Source of the DNA: Pirellulales bacterium
Lineage (GTDB): Bacteria; Planctomycetota; Planctomycetia; Pirellulales; UBA1268
Direction of reading: 5' to 3'
NCBI GenBank assembly: GCA_016776925.1
Contig: JADHSL010000002.1
Span: 61,438 to 125,437 of the forward strand
DNA: 64,000 bases
The translations under genes were made by a program, and so were the position numbers. The notes under the pieces are model-generated. The model was not told the DNA's origin. It saw only the letters and a list, made by a program, of their open reading frames with translations, and searched no databases. Below, piece by piece: positions 45,970 through 56,616 of this stretch. Each line of letters begins with the position of its first letter. The stretch's first letter is position 1.

Positions 45970-48252
45970 TCAAACGAGCCCCCAGCGCTTTCGAAAAAAC
46001 CATTCGGTGCAGAGACACCCTGCGAACATCAAGATTATGATCCAATTATCCCAGAGTGATGCCGACCACTCTTCACTCGTTGTAAAGACTGGTGGAGCTT
46101 GACCAATTTCTTTGAAGATACTGGGGAGATCTTCTGGAAGCCTGACTCCTCCATCAGTCGCACTCGCAATCTGCTGCATGAGTAATGTATTGGCACGTGG
46201 ATTTGCGAGTTCCAAATCTTGTCTGTACACAACAAATCTCGCAGCAGCCTCTCCTCCCTGGCGATCTGCTTTTACGACCACTCGCCAGTCTCCTGGTTCA
46301 GTGCATCCCGCTATTGTCCCTGAAAAAGATTCACTATTTTTTGAAAGGCGGACATATCGTGAATTTCCTGCTGGATCAATGACAGTAGCAGATAGAGAAC
46401 TACCTTGAACAAGCGTTCCATCAGGAAGTGTTAGGCCCGCATCGAAAACTAATGGACTTCCTACGGAAATTCGACGGCGCGCAAGTTTCAACCAGAGCCT
46501 TTCCCCGTCAAAGTCATCTCGGCGCGCTAACCACAGCACAAATTGTCGCCAAAATCGTTTATATGATCCTGCGGAGCCCTCCATCGCCCATCTCCATGTA
46601 GAGTCCACTGCAAAGACAAGCACCCGACCCAATCCATATTCGCGAGCAACTAAAAGCGGAAGCCCTGTCTCGGTAGCAGCTAATGTTTTCGCTACCGGCA
46701 AAAGTCGAGGCAAGCGATTTGCTCCATCCAGCGTTGGCAAACCTTTCCAGGCTTCATCTGATTCTTCTCTGGTTTGACCCAGGCGTAGAATAGAAACACC
46801 TCCAAATTGTTCATCAGGAACAATCCTGATGGGTCCCTTTGCATGGAGATCTTTTCGAATGGGCTCATCAAAGCGTTGACGAGAAAGGGGATCCCGAGCA
46901 TAAGGCAACAATCTTCCCAGTGATGAACTTCCCCAACCACCAGCTTCGAACGAATGAAAGCCACCCAGAAATCCAATGCTGGCTCCATTCTCTACCAGAA
47001 CACGAATCTTCTCGAGATCTTTTGGGCTTATGGCATCAACATCGAGATCTCCTATGAGAAAAACCTTGTAATCACGTGACAGTTCTTGCTTGAGACTGAT
47101 CGGCCAGCGACTTCTATTAACGGAATCGATCCACTGGAAATCTATCTGTATGTCTGGACTGCTAGATAGTGCTCGACGTAGAAATCTTTGCTCCACACGT
47201 GGACTTCCCTCGAGATAAAGGACTCGCAAACCTCCGTCAATCACTTCAACAAAGGTTGAGACAATATTATTTGTGAGAACAATTTCACCTGCTACCGAGT
47301 CGATCGCTAGAACGAGTTTTCGTTCACCTAATGAATCGGCCGTCCAGTCAAAACGAACTGATTCTTCTGTGGTGCTTTCGGCGGGCTTAACTGTACGTCT
47401 CGCAACCTCAGCCAACTCACCATCTGCCTGCTCAACCAACAATCGCACCGTTGTTTCACGGTCGGCAAGGCCTTCTAGCCGAACTCGACCAATAACCTCA
47501 ACTGTATTTCCAAGAAAGACTTTATCGGGAGCTGTTAACCCGATTACTGATGCATCTCGTGCCTGCGCTGCACCTCGGGACTGACCGTATGTAATCGCCC
47601 AAAGCGGAACACCGCGTTCCCCCAAACGACGTGACTCGGACTGAGGTGGTAAATCATTCGGCGGATAGGCGTGCTGACCTCCATCGCTAAGCAAAACAAC
47701 CGCGCTTAGCGGTTGTTCACCTACTGCACGTATAGCCGATTCCATTGCCGAACCAATTGCTGTTTCGTCAGAAGACGGATGTCGTTTCCATTCACCAATG
47801 TCAAGTGTATCGGTATCTAAAGAAGCTTCTCTTGCTTCACGATCAAAAACCCATGCCCGGACGAGCATGCTTTCGTTCTTAATTTCTTCTTCTGTGGACT
47901 CCATCGCGGACCGCAGCGTCTCTCTAAGATACTCCCACCGCGTCTTTCCATTGAGACCATCCGCCACATTCATGCTCTCGGATGAATCTGCTAACACGAG
48001 CACAGTAGCAGGCTGCTGAAGCCGTCTTATTGCAACCATACTTGGCTTCATCATGCAGAACAAAAGCACTAGAAATGCAGCTGTTCGTAATGAAACCAGG
48101 GCCAGCCGTCGGCCTGATGACAAACGGCTCTTATCAGGAGCCAAGAAAAACAAGAGGCCGGCAAAGGCACCAGTCAATAATGTAATACCCAACCATGTAC
48201 CTGTTGGATCAAAATGAATTGATGTTGTAGTAAGTAGACCATTCAGGGTCAT
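45970..48252 (-). CDS. VWA / glutamine amidotransferase-like membrane protein
   Basis: A 760-residue protein. Three N-terminal hydrophobic segments (about 15-40, 50-70 and near the VWA start) precede a von Willebrand factor A-like domain (about 80-225; LVLADSSESMN, where MIDAS DxSxS reads DSSES). Then follow a beta-rich domain and a region resembling class I glutamine amidotransferase-fold domains (FLGGFHSFEAGGWG). A C-terminal membrane helix closes it. The start overlaps the upstream gene's stop as ATGA (48249-48252). Part of the MoxR-DUF58-BatA-type cluster. Function unknown. Confidence 0.85.
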   Translation of the reverse strand: MTLNGLLTTTSIHFDPTGTWLGITLLTGAFAGLLFFLAPDKSRLSSGRRLALVSLRTAAFLVLLFCMMKPSMVAIRRLQQPATVLVLADSSESMNVADGLNGKTRWEYLRETLRSAMESTEEEIKNESMLVRAWVFDREAREASLDTDTLDIGEWKRHPSSDETAIGSAMESAIRAVGEQPLSAVVLLSDGGQHAYPPNDLPPQSESRRLGERGVPLWAITYGQSRGAAQARDASVIGLTAPDKVFLGNTVEVIGRVRLEGLADRETTVRLLVEQADGELAEVARRTVKPAESTTEESVRFDWTADSLGERKLVLAIDSVAGEIVLTNNIVSTFVEVIDGGLRVLYLEGSPRVEQRFLRRALSSSPDIQIDFQWIDSVNRSRWPISLKQELSRDYKVFLIGDLDVDAISPKDLEKIRVLVENGASIGFLGGFHSFEAGGWGSSSLGRLLPYARDPLSRQRFDEPIRKDLHAKGPIRIVPDEQFGGVSILRLGQTREESDEAWKGLPTLDGANRLPRLLPVAKTLAATETGLPLLVAREYGLGRVLVFAVDSTWRWAMEGSAGSYKRFWRQFVLWLARRDDFDGERLWLKLARRRISVGSPLVFDAGLTLPDGTLVQGSSLSATVIDPAGNSRYVRLSKNSESFSGTIAGCTEPGDWRVVVKADRQGGEAAARFVVYRQDLELANPRANTLLMQQIASATDGGVRLPEDLPSIFKEIGQAPPVFTTSEEWSASLWDNWIIILMFAGCLCTEWFFRKRWGLV

Positions 48253-50570
48253 GATGAATGCTCCGTCTCAGTACCAATCCCTGTAGGTAGGGGAGGAGGC
48301 ATGCTTTCTTCATTCGATTTCGATAATGGAACTGGTGGAGGAGGTATGTCCCCAGCGTCTCCATCCGCCTGAATACTCTCTGCAAATATCTCTGCCGCAC
48401 CTGCTTCAGGTTCTGCCCCTTCACGAGGCGCATAAAACCTATTCGACATCCACCAATCCAAGGCAAGCAAGCCTGCGGCTAATAGAAAAAACCAACCGGA
48501 CAACTCTGCCCCGACCCTGTAATTCATGACATCACGATCGAGGCTCTCAGTGTCGAGCACAATACGGCGATCAACACCAAGCATGAGCGGCAGTTCATCA
48601 TCTTTGAGCCGTGAAAAATCAGTCGATGATTTAGGTAACCGTGCACTGAATCCTTTTACGAATCCGCCTGTTTTTCCGCCGGAGCGAATTCGGTAATTAC
48701 CGGGCTGCCGAGTCGCAGACACAGCAATAGCTCCTTGCTGCTGATCAATGGCTACTGGAAACGTGTCTCCAAGTGGTGTTCGAACTGTAGCCGTTGGCAA
48801 GTCATGGCGTTGAAGGCGGAGCCTAGCAACTTCACCTGACTTGATATTCAGAGAATCTGGAGTTTCCACAACGTGGTCCAAAATCTCATTCGCGAGCATT
48901 ACAAATGGCCACGGCTCAAACCCCGTGGCAAGTTGATTCCAGGCCTGCGGATCATCTGCTGACTGAGATACTGGGGTCGTGACAATCACAACTCTCCCCT
49001 TGCCCAAAATCCGTTCAAAAAGTGCAGGTAAGCCGTTCCGGTAACTTGCGAGAGCTATCGCAGCTGACGACTCTACATCATCATTTTCTGAAGTCGGCTG
49101 AAACTCCCAGTGACGAAACACAGGAAAATCCTGCCATGGCACCGAATCTCCGACGCGACGAAAAGCTGCCAGAACAGGATGATCCAGCGAGGAAGGGGCA
49201 AAATAATTTGAACGGTCTGGGGACCTCCATACGCGTTTGATTTGACCGCCGAGGACAGACTCACTTTCAGTTGAACTAAAATCGACCGGTTTGCCAGCTG
49301 AAGGCCCCAGCCAAACAACAAGCCCGCCTCCCTTACTAATCCACTCATGGAGCATTTCCCATGTACGCGGAGGGAGTGGTGGAGGATCAATCAGAACGAT
49401 GCTACGAAAATCAGACCATGATGCATTCTCTAGATGATCAAAGGAGTCCAGCGTGACGGTAAACTTACTGCGTCCAGCACTCACAAGAGGAAAGGGTGCT
49501 ACTGCTTCGACAAAAATAAGGCCAGTTGTTCCAACTGGTTCTGGAGAAGCCACCAACACTCGTGTTGGTGGACCGACATCGACAGTGAATTCAATTGAAT
49601 CATCTGCAGGCAGTCCATCTCCTCCCTCAATAAGCACTCGTCCTTGGTGGACGCCAGGCTCTAAGCCATTAATTTCAAAACGTACTTCTTGCTCTTCTCC
49701 GTCTTTCCAGACAACGGGCTTTTCTCCCCGGCGAACAAAGCCGCCTTCCTGGTCCTGAAACTCAACAGCAACTGAACGGGCAGACTCTGGACCTACCCGT
49801 CGCGTTGTAACCGAAACATTGAGTGGACTACCGACAGTAAGACGCTCAGCAGAAAGCTCCAGACTTTCGAGCATAAAATCCTGAGGATGCGTTGCTGATA
49901 CGTCAATAAAAACAAGATTGACACTAGGGTGGAGCGTATCCCAGTCGGCTTGCACTGGCTGCTCCCAACCACCATGAGATAGATCCGTAAACACATAGAG
50001 CTCTCTTCGCCCTATGTCTGAACTCTCAAGCAGGCGCACTGCATCATTCATGGCTGTCGCCAGATTGACCGAGGACGCACCAGCTCTCAGTCGTTCAATC
50101 CTATTTGCTGCAACAACTGCAGATGGTGAAAAACTCACTCCTCCGTCACCGGTGTCAACAATCGCAATTTTGCTCTCTGGTGGAAGCTTTTCAAACAGCT
50201 TTGAGGCAATATCTTGAACCTCATCGAGCCTCGTACGATTTTCTTGTCGCAACAACATACGTGGTGCGGTATCCACCACGCATGCAACAGCAACTGGTCC
50301 TTCCTGGTCAACAATCCAACCGGTACCACGAAGAACCGGTCGAGCGAGTGCTAGAACCAGCATGCAAAGGGCCAAGGCTCGTACCAACAAGAGGAGCAAA
50401 TGCTGCAGTTTCAGCCGACGCTTTTTTACCTGAGATCGGGCTTGTAGAAACCGGAGTGCCGGAAATCGGTGCGGCACGGGCTTCCGTCGCATAAGAAGAT
50501 GCAGCAGCACAGGAATCGCGACAACCGCCATCCCACTCAGCAACAAAATGTTCAGGAAAGAAAGGCCCAT
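48249..50570 (-). CDS. BatA-type VWA domain membrane protein
   Basis: A 773-residue protein. The N-terminal BatA domain contains LLLSGMAVVAIPVLLHLL, the RRKPVPHRFPALRFL segment and LVRALALCMLVLALARPVL, which is typical. A VWA-like domain follows (CVVDTAPRML; the MIDAS Ser is replaced by Thr/Ala-Pro, DTAPR), then several beta domains and a second membrane segment (WFFLLAAGLLALDWW) near residue 690, and a Pro/Ser-rich cytoplasmic tail. MIDAS changes suggest the VWA may not bind metal. Belongs to the MoxR cluster. Confidence 0.86.
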   Translation of the reverse strand: MGLSFLNILLLSGMAVVAIPVLLHLLMRRKPVPHRFPALRFLQARSQVKKRRLKLQHLLLLLVRALALCMLVLALARPVLRGTGWIVDQEGPVAVACVVDTAPRMLLRQENRTRLDEVQDIASKLFEKLPPESKIAIVDTGDGGVSFSPSAVVAANRIERLRAGASSVNLATAMNDAVRLLESSDIGRRELYVFTDLSHGGWEQPVQADWDTLHPSVNLVFIDVSATHPQDFMLESLELSAERLTVGSPLNVSVTTRRVGPESARSVAVEFQDQEGGFVRRGEKPVVWKDGEEQEVRFEINGLEPGVHQGRVLIEGGDGLPADDSIEFTVDVGPPTRVLVASPEPVGTTGLIFVEAVAPFPLVSAGRSKFTVTLDSFDHLENASWSDFRSIVLIDPPPLPPRTWEMLHEWISKGGGLVVWLGPSAGKPVDFSSTESESVLGGQIKRVWRSPDRSNYFAPSSLDHPVLAAFRRVGDSVPWQDFPVFRHWEFQPTSENDDVESSAAIALASYRNGLPALFERILGKGRVVIVTTPVSQSADDPQAWNQLATGFEPWPFVMLANEILDHVVETPDSLNIKSGEVARLRLQRHDLPTATVRTPLGDTFPVAIDQQQGAIAVSATRQPGNYRIRSGGKTGGFVKGFSARLPKSSTDFSRLKDDELPLMLGVDRRIVLDTESLDRDVMNYRVGAELSGWFFLLAAGLLALDWWMSNRFYAPREGAEPEAGAAEIFAESIQADGDAGDIPPPPVPLSKSNEESMPPPLPTGIGTETEHSS

Positions 50571-50608
50571 AGTGTCAATAGTACTCGCTGAAGAATGGGC
50601 GTGTTTGC

Positions 50609-51508
50609 CTAGGCTCGCTGCTGACGATTAATTAAGTACTCCATGAGAGCAGCATCAAACGGCATGCTTGTATCAAGAGGCACATAATCGATACCCGCTT
50701 GCTGACAAATTTGCCTGTAGTGATCACGAAACTCTTCGACACCAGTCACATAGTCACGACGAGCAGCGTCAGCATCAACAACCATGCTCTGGCTGCTTTC
50801 TGGATCTGTAAGTTCTACCATTCCCTGAAAAGGAAATCGGACCTCTGCTTCATCCAGTACATGAAATAATATAATGTCATGATTTCGATGACGAAGCCGA
50901 AGCATTGCGTCACGAATTGCTGCTGGTTTCGCGAGCAAGTCACTAAAGATCATCAACAGTGAACGATGACGAAGCATTGCTCCGATCTGTACTAAACTGG
51001 CAGAAATTTCAGACGCACCAGCAGCCTTAGTCTTTGACAAAAGGGAGAGGACTTCTGAAATCTGGCTACGCCTTGATCGTGCTGGCAAGCTCGCGGTAAT
51101 TTTTTCACCAAAAACCATCAAACCGCAGGGATCTTGCTGATGAACCATCAGCCAGCAAAGTGCTGAAGCCAGCGATATCGAATAGTCCAGTTTTGTGAAT
51201 TGCTGCCTATAGGTGTACCCCATGGATCCACTCGTATCGACTACGAGATATCCTGTAATGTTTGTCTCGGCTTCATACTTTTTTATGTAATGCTTATCAG
51301 TCTTTGCATAGACAAGCCAATCAATATCTTTCGGATCGTCACCGGCCGCATACCGACGGTGCTCACTAAACTCGACAGAAAATCCTTGAAACGGACTGGC
51401 GTGAAGGCCCTGCAGAAAGCCTTTCACGATAAACTTGGCCCGCAGATCAAGCCTCGCAATCTGCTGAACCACATCTGGCTTGAGATATTCTTCTACTGCG
51501 CGCGACAT
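50609..51508 (-). CDS. DUF58 protein
   Basis: A 299-residue cytoplasmic DUF58 protein of the MoxR-associated type, with VWA-like fold: YLVVDTSGSMGYT carries the DxSxS motif, and GFSVEFSEHRRYAAGDDPKDIDW is the typical N-terminal segment (split as GFSVEFSEHRRYAAGDD and PKDIDW). It lies 7 bp downstream of the MoxR ATPase gene on the same strand, a co-occurrence seen widely. MoxR proteins are thought to act as chaperones for VWA partners. Confidence 0.92.
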   Translation of the reverse strand: MSRAVEEYLKPDVVQQIARLDLRAKFIVKGFLQGLHASPFQGFSVEFSEHRRYAAGDDPKDIDWLVYAKTDKHYIKKYEAETNITGYLVVDTSGSMGYTYRQQFTKLDYSISLASALCWLMVHQQDPCGLMVFGEKITASLPARSRRSQISEVLSLLSKTKAAGASEISASLVQIGAMLRHRSLLMIFSDLLAKPAAIRDAMLRLRHRNHDIILFHVLDEAEVRFPFQGMVELTDPESSQSMVVDADAARRDYVTGVEEFRDHYRQICQQAGIDYVPLDTSMPFDAALMEYLINRQQRA

Positions 51509-51515
51509 GCAGCAC

Positions 51516-52541
51516 TCATTTCACCAACGGGGGAACCGAGGGTTCCGGAACTTCTCGCAGCAATCTTTGAACAAGTGATTCACTCGTAAGGCCCTCTGCT
51601 TGAGCCTGAAAGTTTGTTGATATTCGATGCCTAAGCACCGGCACCGCAATCCGACGAATGTCATCGATAGAGACGCTGAATCGTCCATCCATCGCCGCCA
51701 TTGCCTTGCCACCTTGTATTAAAAACTGGCCAGCACGCGGGCCTGCCCCCCAATCGACTAACTCTGAGACATACTTCGGAGACTGAGGATCTTTTGGACG
51801 AGTCGAACGGACGAGCGTAGCAACGTACTTAATGATGTACTCACTTACGGCAACACCAGCAACGAGTTTTTGAATATTTGTAATCGCTCTCCCAGAAAGC
51901 ACTTTTCTGACTTCAGGACGCTCTGGTCGAGTCGTTGCCATCAATATCCGCTCTTCCTCGTCTGCACTTGGATACCCGACTTTAATATTGAACATAAATC
52001 GATCAAGCTGCGCTTCAGGAAGAGGATATGTTCCTTCCTGCTCAACTGGATTTTGTGTCGCGATTGTAAAGAACGGATCTGGTAACGAGTATGTTTCTTG
52101 ACCAACGGAAACCTCTCGCTCCTGCATCGCCTGCAGGAGAGCCGCCTGGGTTTTCGGTGGAGTACGATTAATTTCATCCGCGAGCAAAACATTCGTGAAT
52201 ATAGGCCCCTCGACAAACCTGAAATTACGGCGACCTGACTCATCTTCATCGAGCACGTTCGTCCCTGTAATATCCGAAGGCATTAAATCAGGCGTGAACT
52301 GAACTCGCTTGAAATCAACATCCAGAATTCTTGCTACCGTTGACACCATAAGGGTTTTCGCCAAACCCGGCACTCCTTCAAGCAAGCAGTGGCCGCGAGT
52401 GAAAATCGCAGCAAACAACTGCTCGATTACTTCTTCTTGACCGACAATGATTTTTTGAAGTTCCTCCTGCATGAGCAGTCGATGCTGGGAAAATTCCTGC
52501 AGAACATCATCCAGTGACTTTTGTTTTCCAGCAGACGACAC
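51516..52541 (-). CDS. MoxR family AAA+ ATPase
   Basis: A 341-residue AAA+ ATPase with Walker [14 protein letters not shown], Walker [15 protein letters not shown] and sensor 1 [24 protein letters not shown] (within residues about 150-175). The start is GTG at 52541 with AAGGAAGG upstream at a somewhat long spacing. First gene of the minus-strand MoxR-DUF58-BatA-VWA operon. MoxR ATPases assist maturation of VWA proteins or metal centres. Confidence 0.94.
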   Translation of the reverse strand: MSSAGKQKSLDDVLQEFSQHRLLMQEELQKIIVGQEEVIEQLFAAIFTRGHCLLEGVPGLAKTLMVSTVARILDVDFKRVQFTPDLMPSDITGTNVLDEDESGRRNFRFVEGPIFTNVLLADEINRTPPKTQAALLQAMQEREVSVGQETYSLPDPFFTIATQNPVEQEGTYPLPEAQLDRFMFNIKVGYPSADEEERILMATTRPERPEVRKVLSGRAITNIQKLVAGVAVSEYIIKYVATLVRSTRPKDPQSPKYVSELVDWGAGPRAGQFLIQGGKAMAAMDGRFSVSIDDIRRIAVPVLRHRISTNFQAQAEGLTSESLVQRLLREVPEPSVPPLVK

Positions 52542-52762
52542 GAAGTCGGTTTCCTTCCTTAACGGGAATCATTATGGACATGGTGGCAGAAGTGATAAAA
52601 TCCTGACCACTTCTCCATAAAGTATCGGTCTTTGTGCTACCAAGAGGCAAACAAAAACGTTGGCGCAGCGATAAGAAGGCACGGGAGACATGTCTCTATC
52701 CATGACAATGCCGTAGAATCAGGTTCAGTAGACAGGCACCTCTCCCTTATCTGGAAGGCTCC

Positions 52763-55153
52763 ATGTATCACGTGTTATTGAGCAGTTACAAGAAAATCTC
52801 ATGCGTTGCGTTGCTTGCTGCCATTCAACTCGTGTCCGCACCAGTTGCATTTTCTGCTGCTGACGAACTCCAGCCTGAGCAGATAAGCAACGCGATAGAA
52901 CAAGCTAAAAAATGGCTTATACGCCAGCAGAGCCCGAACGGCACATGGAAGTCAGCGATGCGGACAGATGAAACTGTCGTAGGAGCAACTGCACTGGTCG
53001 TACTTGCTCTCGCGAACGCTGGCGTCGATGCTGATAAGCCCGCAATGAAAAAGGCGCTTACATGGTTGAGGGAGCAGACACCTACCGACACCTATTCGGT
53101 TTCACTTCAAACACAAGCCCTTGCGATGGTTTCACCGAAGCAGGACCTAGCCATTCTCGAACGAAATACCAGATGGCTTGAAGATCGTCAATCAAGTGGC
53201 CCTGGAGTGACTGGAGGCTGGTCTTACGGAGCGAACCGTTCGGGCGCAGACAACTCGAACTCCCAATTTGCAATTCTCGGATTACATGAAGCCCAACGAG
53301 CAGGTGTACGGGTAAACCCCAACGTGTGGAAGCTATCACAGAAATACTGGGAAGCTGCTCAGCGACTAGATGGCTCATGGGGTTACACCGCCGGGGGTGG
53401 CAACGGCACTGGCAGCATGACCTGCGCAGGAATTGCAAGCATGTGGATAACTGCAGAACATACCGAACGGCCCGACGCATTTGTGAATGGAACAAGTATT
53501 TCATGTTGTGGTGGTGGCTCTTCGGCCAAACCTCTTGAAAATGGACTTCAGTGGCTCGGCAAGAATTTCTCTGTGACGAGAAATCCACCTGGTGGGCAGC
53601 AATGGCTCCGGTACTACCTCTACGGATTGGAGAGAGTAGGACGATTTACTGCCAGACGATTCATCGGTAATCATGACTGGTATTTGGAAGGGGCAAAAAT
53701 GTTTGTCTCATCCCAAGACCCTCTTTCGGGAAGCTTTCAAAGCAAGGGGTCTGAGGATGCCGTCGTGGCGACAAGTTTTGCCCTGTTGTTTCTTGCAAAG
53801 GGTCGTCGGCCAGTTGTCATTGCCAAAAGCCGTCACGGACCTCGAAATGACTGGAATCAGCACGGACATGACATTTCCCATCTTGTTGAATTTATAGAAA
53901 AAAGATGGCGTGATGATTATCCAGCCGGCCTCTCGTGGCATGTTCTCAACACACAGGAAGCGAACACGCAGGACCTTGCTCAGTCACCAGTTCTCTGGAT
54001 CGGAGGTACCGCTGGCTTAGATCTTGGTAAAGAACCCGGTCGCCGATTGCGGGAATATATTGACCAAGGTGGATTTATTTTTGCTGAGGCGACCTGTACT
54101 GAAGGAGCAGCCTTTGACAAATCTTTCCGCCAATTGGTGAGTGAGATTTTCCCTGAACCCGAACACCAACTGAGCCTCCTACCACCGGAACATCCTGCGT
54201 GGTACGCCGAGAAGACTGTTGCCCCAGACTTTCAGCGCCCGTTACTCGGCGTTGACTACGGATGCCGCACCTGCCTGATCTATGCACCCTTAAATAAACC
54301 GGAGAATGAATCCCCACGTCTCCCAAGCCTGTCTTGCCTTTGGGAGCTTGCCGGTCCTTCATACAACGAATTTGATGAACCCATCCGTAAGCAAATTGAT
54401 GCAGCGCTGGCAATCGGGGCAAATGTCATCGCTTATGCAACAAATCGTGAATTAAAAAAGAAGGACGAATTATTCGCCCGGAGCCAGCCGGAAGATACGC
54501 AACAAGATTCAATTGGCCGCGGCCAACTGACTATTGGAAAATTGCGACATGGTGGACTTTGTGATGCTGCCCCGAAAGCACTTGCAAACATTCTCAGAGC
54601 TGCTGCGCGAGAACTTGGGATACTCGTCGACGACACGCCAACAAAACTCGACCTCATTGATCCAGCAATTTTTAAACATCACATGCTTTTCATGCATGGC
54701 AGACAAGCATTTGTATTTGACGATGCACAGCGAAAAAACCTTCGAGACTTTTTGGAACGAGGTGGAACGCTACTTGCTGATAGCGTCTGTGCGTCTCAAC
54801 CTTTTACCAATGCTTTCCGAAAGGAGTTTTCCGCCGGTCTCCCTGACCACACTATTGAGTCAATCCCGAATGATGACCCTCTCTTTTCAGCATCTACCTA
54901 TGGAGGCTTCGACCTCCGTCGAGTAACACTGCGAGCACCGGCTGCCGGAGGAGGGCCACTTTCATCTGAGAAACGAAAGATACCGCCACAATTAGAAGGC
55001 ATTCGTATGGGTGATCGGTGGGCAGTCATCTTCTCGCCCTTCGACATATCCTGTGCGCTCGAAAAGCAGAATTCTATGGAATGCACTGGCTACGACCGAG
55101 AGGATGCGGAAAAAATCGCACTCAATATTCTTCTCTATTCGCTCAATCAGTAG
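52763..55153 (+). CDS. Exported DUF4159 protein with terpenoid-cyclase-like repeats
   Basis: A 796-residue protein with a signal peptide (cut near residue 30). Residues about 40-350 form alpha/alpha-toroid repeats of prenyltransferase/squalene-cyclase type (AKKWLIRQQSPNGTWK, NTRWLEDRQSSGPGVTGGWSYG, KYWEAAQRLDGSWGY, with QW-like motifs). Residues about 385-795 contain two copies of a DUF4159-like domain (LREYIDQGGFIFAEA and LRDFLERGGTLLADS). It is divergent from moxR, so a shared promoter region with the MoxR cluster is plausible. Function unknown. Confidence 0.86.
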   Translation: MYHVLLSSYKKISCVALLAAIQLVSAPVAFSAADELQPEQISNAIEQAKKWLIRQQSPNGTWKSAMRTDETVVGATALVVLALANAGVDADKPAMKKALTWLREQTPTDTYSVSLQTQALAMVSPKQDLAILERNTRWLEDRQSSGPGVTGGWSYGANRSGADNSNSQFAILGLHEAQRAGVRVNPNVWKLSQKYWEAAQRLDGSWGYTAGGGNGTGSMTCAGIASMWITAEHTERPDAFVNGTSISCCGGGSSAKPLENGLQWLGKNFSVTRNPPGGQQWLRYYLYGLERVGRFTARRFIGNHDWYLEGAKMFVSSQDPLSGSFQSKGSEDAVVATSFALLFLAKGRRPVVIAKSRHGPRNDWNQHGHDISHLVEFIEKRWRDDYPAGLSWHVLNTQEANTQDLAQSPVLWIGGTAGLDLGKEPGRRLREYIDQGGFIFAEATCTEGAAFDKSFRQLVSEIFPEPEHQLSLLPPEHPAWYAEKTVAPDFQRPLLGVDYGCRTCLIYAPLNKPENESPRLPSLSCLWELAGPSYNEFDEPIRKQIDAALAIGANVIAYATNRELKKKDELFARSQPEDTQQDSIGRGQLTIGKLRHGGLCDAAPKALANILRAAARELGILVDDTPTKLDLIDPAIFKHHMLFMHGRQAFVFDDAQRKNLRDFLERGGTLLADSVCASQPFTNAFRKEFSAGLPDHTIESIPNDDPLFSASTYGGFDLRRVTLRAPAAGGGPLSSEKRKIPPQLEGIRMGDRWAVIFSPFDISCALEKQNSMECTGYDREDAEKIALNILLYSLNQ

Positions 55154-55379
55154 CAGCGAGAGCAAAAAGCCAATGGAACCCACGGCCTACTGGACTGTGC
55201 TCACGTTCCACACCAATCATTGGGTGTCCGCGCACCACTTTCTCAAGCTATGAAGTGCATCCGCAGGACTGAGGAAATCGCTCTTTTGATCACTATGAAG
55301 AACTTCTACTTGCACCGGGCAGACTGCGAAACAATGCTGTAGTGTGGGCCTTCTAAGCGAGAAACACCTCAACAGCACT

Positions 55380-56471
55380 ATGTTTTTCAAATTAAACCAT
55401 TTCCGTCTGGTCCTCTTCGTTATCGGCCTGGCCATCTACCTAGGCTCTGCTGGATGCAGAAAGAGCGAACAAGAGGCAACTCATCGGGGTACGTTCACCA
55501 CGATTAACCCAGATGATTTATGCAAACGAATCACAAATATACTGAAGCAAACTCAAGATGGACGACAACTATCAACAGAACTTCAGGGAGCTTGGCAGAT
55601 TGTTCATGGGATACTCGCATTTGGTGAGCAGTTTACTGTCCTTCATGAATCCGTCACCGTGCCCGCACTTGACTACTTACTTGAAGGCGGCACGCTGCAA
55701 GGATGGAAACTGCGGCCCGGCGAGAACGGAATTATTGCTCTCGTGGAGGAGGGAAGCGCCCTCGGACAAGGACACCAAGATCAGTGGCTTGGGTATCTTT
55801 CACAGTGCGGCAACGAGGGCATTCCACTCGAAACACCACTTATTGTTGGTGAAACATCAGCAACCGTCGATGATCTACTGCGACAAGCACAGGCTGATCT
55901 TCATACCGGCCAGGAAGCAACATGGACATTGATGGCATTCGCTACCTATCTCCATGAAGACGAAATATGGGAAGCCTCAAATGGAGAGACCTGGAACCTT
56001 TCACGAGTCATTGAGATGGAACTTGACACTGACCTGTACTCCAGTGCCTGTGGTGGGTCACATCGCCTGTACGGATTGGCAACCGCTGTGAATATATACC
56101 GGGGTCGGCATCCAGAAGCCTCCGAATTACTGCCCGAACCATGGAAAGCGGCAGAGGACACAATCTTGGAAAGCATCGATCTTTCACGTCGCTTCCAGCA
56201 AGCAGACGGCAGTTTTTCCACACAATTTTTCGAGCGACCTGCTTCGTCTATTGATGTTTTTGCAAAGCTTAGTTCGAGTGGACATATATTTGAATTTCTT
56301 GCGGTTGCGCTTCCTGCAGAGCGACTTCGTGAGCCCTGGGTATTACGTGCAGCCGACCGTTTGGCAATCACACTTGAACAGACTGCAGATATCGATATTG
56401 AATGTGGCGCTCTTTACCACGCTGCACATGGTCTTTTGCTCTACCGCAACCGTCTCTGCCAGTCACCATAA
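55380..56471 (+). CDS. Lipoprotein of unknown function, planctomycete-conserved type
   Basis: About 363 residues from the ATG at 55380. A signal peptide ends in the lipobox GSAGC (Cys near residue 24), so it is lipid-anchored. The remainder is largely helical with His/Trp-rich turns (for example TWTLMAFATYLHEDEIWEAS and ACGGSHRLYGL) and resembles an alpha/alpha-toroid like the repeats in the preceding gene. I recognise no catalytic motif. It follows the DUF4159 gene by about 226 bp. Confidence 0.8.
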   Translation: MFFKLNHFRLVLFVIGLAIYLGSAGCRKSEQEATHRGTFTTINPDDLCKRITNILKQTQDGRQLSTELQGAWQIVHGILAFGEQFTVLHESVTVPALDYLLEGGTLQGWKLRPGENGIIALVEEGSALGQGHQDQWLGYLSQCGNEGIPLETPLIVGETSATVDDLLRQAQADLHTGQEATWTLMAFATYLHEDEIWEASNGETWNLSRVIEMELDTDLYSSACGGSHRLYGLATAVNIYRGRHPEASELLPEPWKAAEDTILESIDLSRRFQQADGSFSTQFFERPASSIDVFAKLSSSGHIFEFLAVALPAERLREPWVLRAADRLAITLEQTADIDIECGALYHAAHGLLLYRNRLCQSP

Positions 56472-56616
56472 CGGTTTTATTTATAAATCCTTGAAGGGAC
56501 TGCTGCTGGCTTCTCTTATCGTGCCTCAGTATGTTACGATTTTTTAACGAAACTAATTTACGTAAACATATTTTGATACTCAACAAATATGTTGGCGATG
56601 ACACTGAGATTTATTT

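Noticed and set aside
53082..53588. 168-codon minus-strand frame inside the DUF4159 gene
   Set aside because: Antisense shadow without family similarity.
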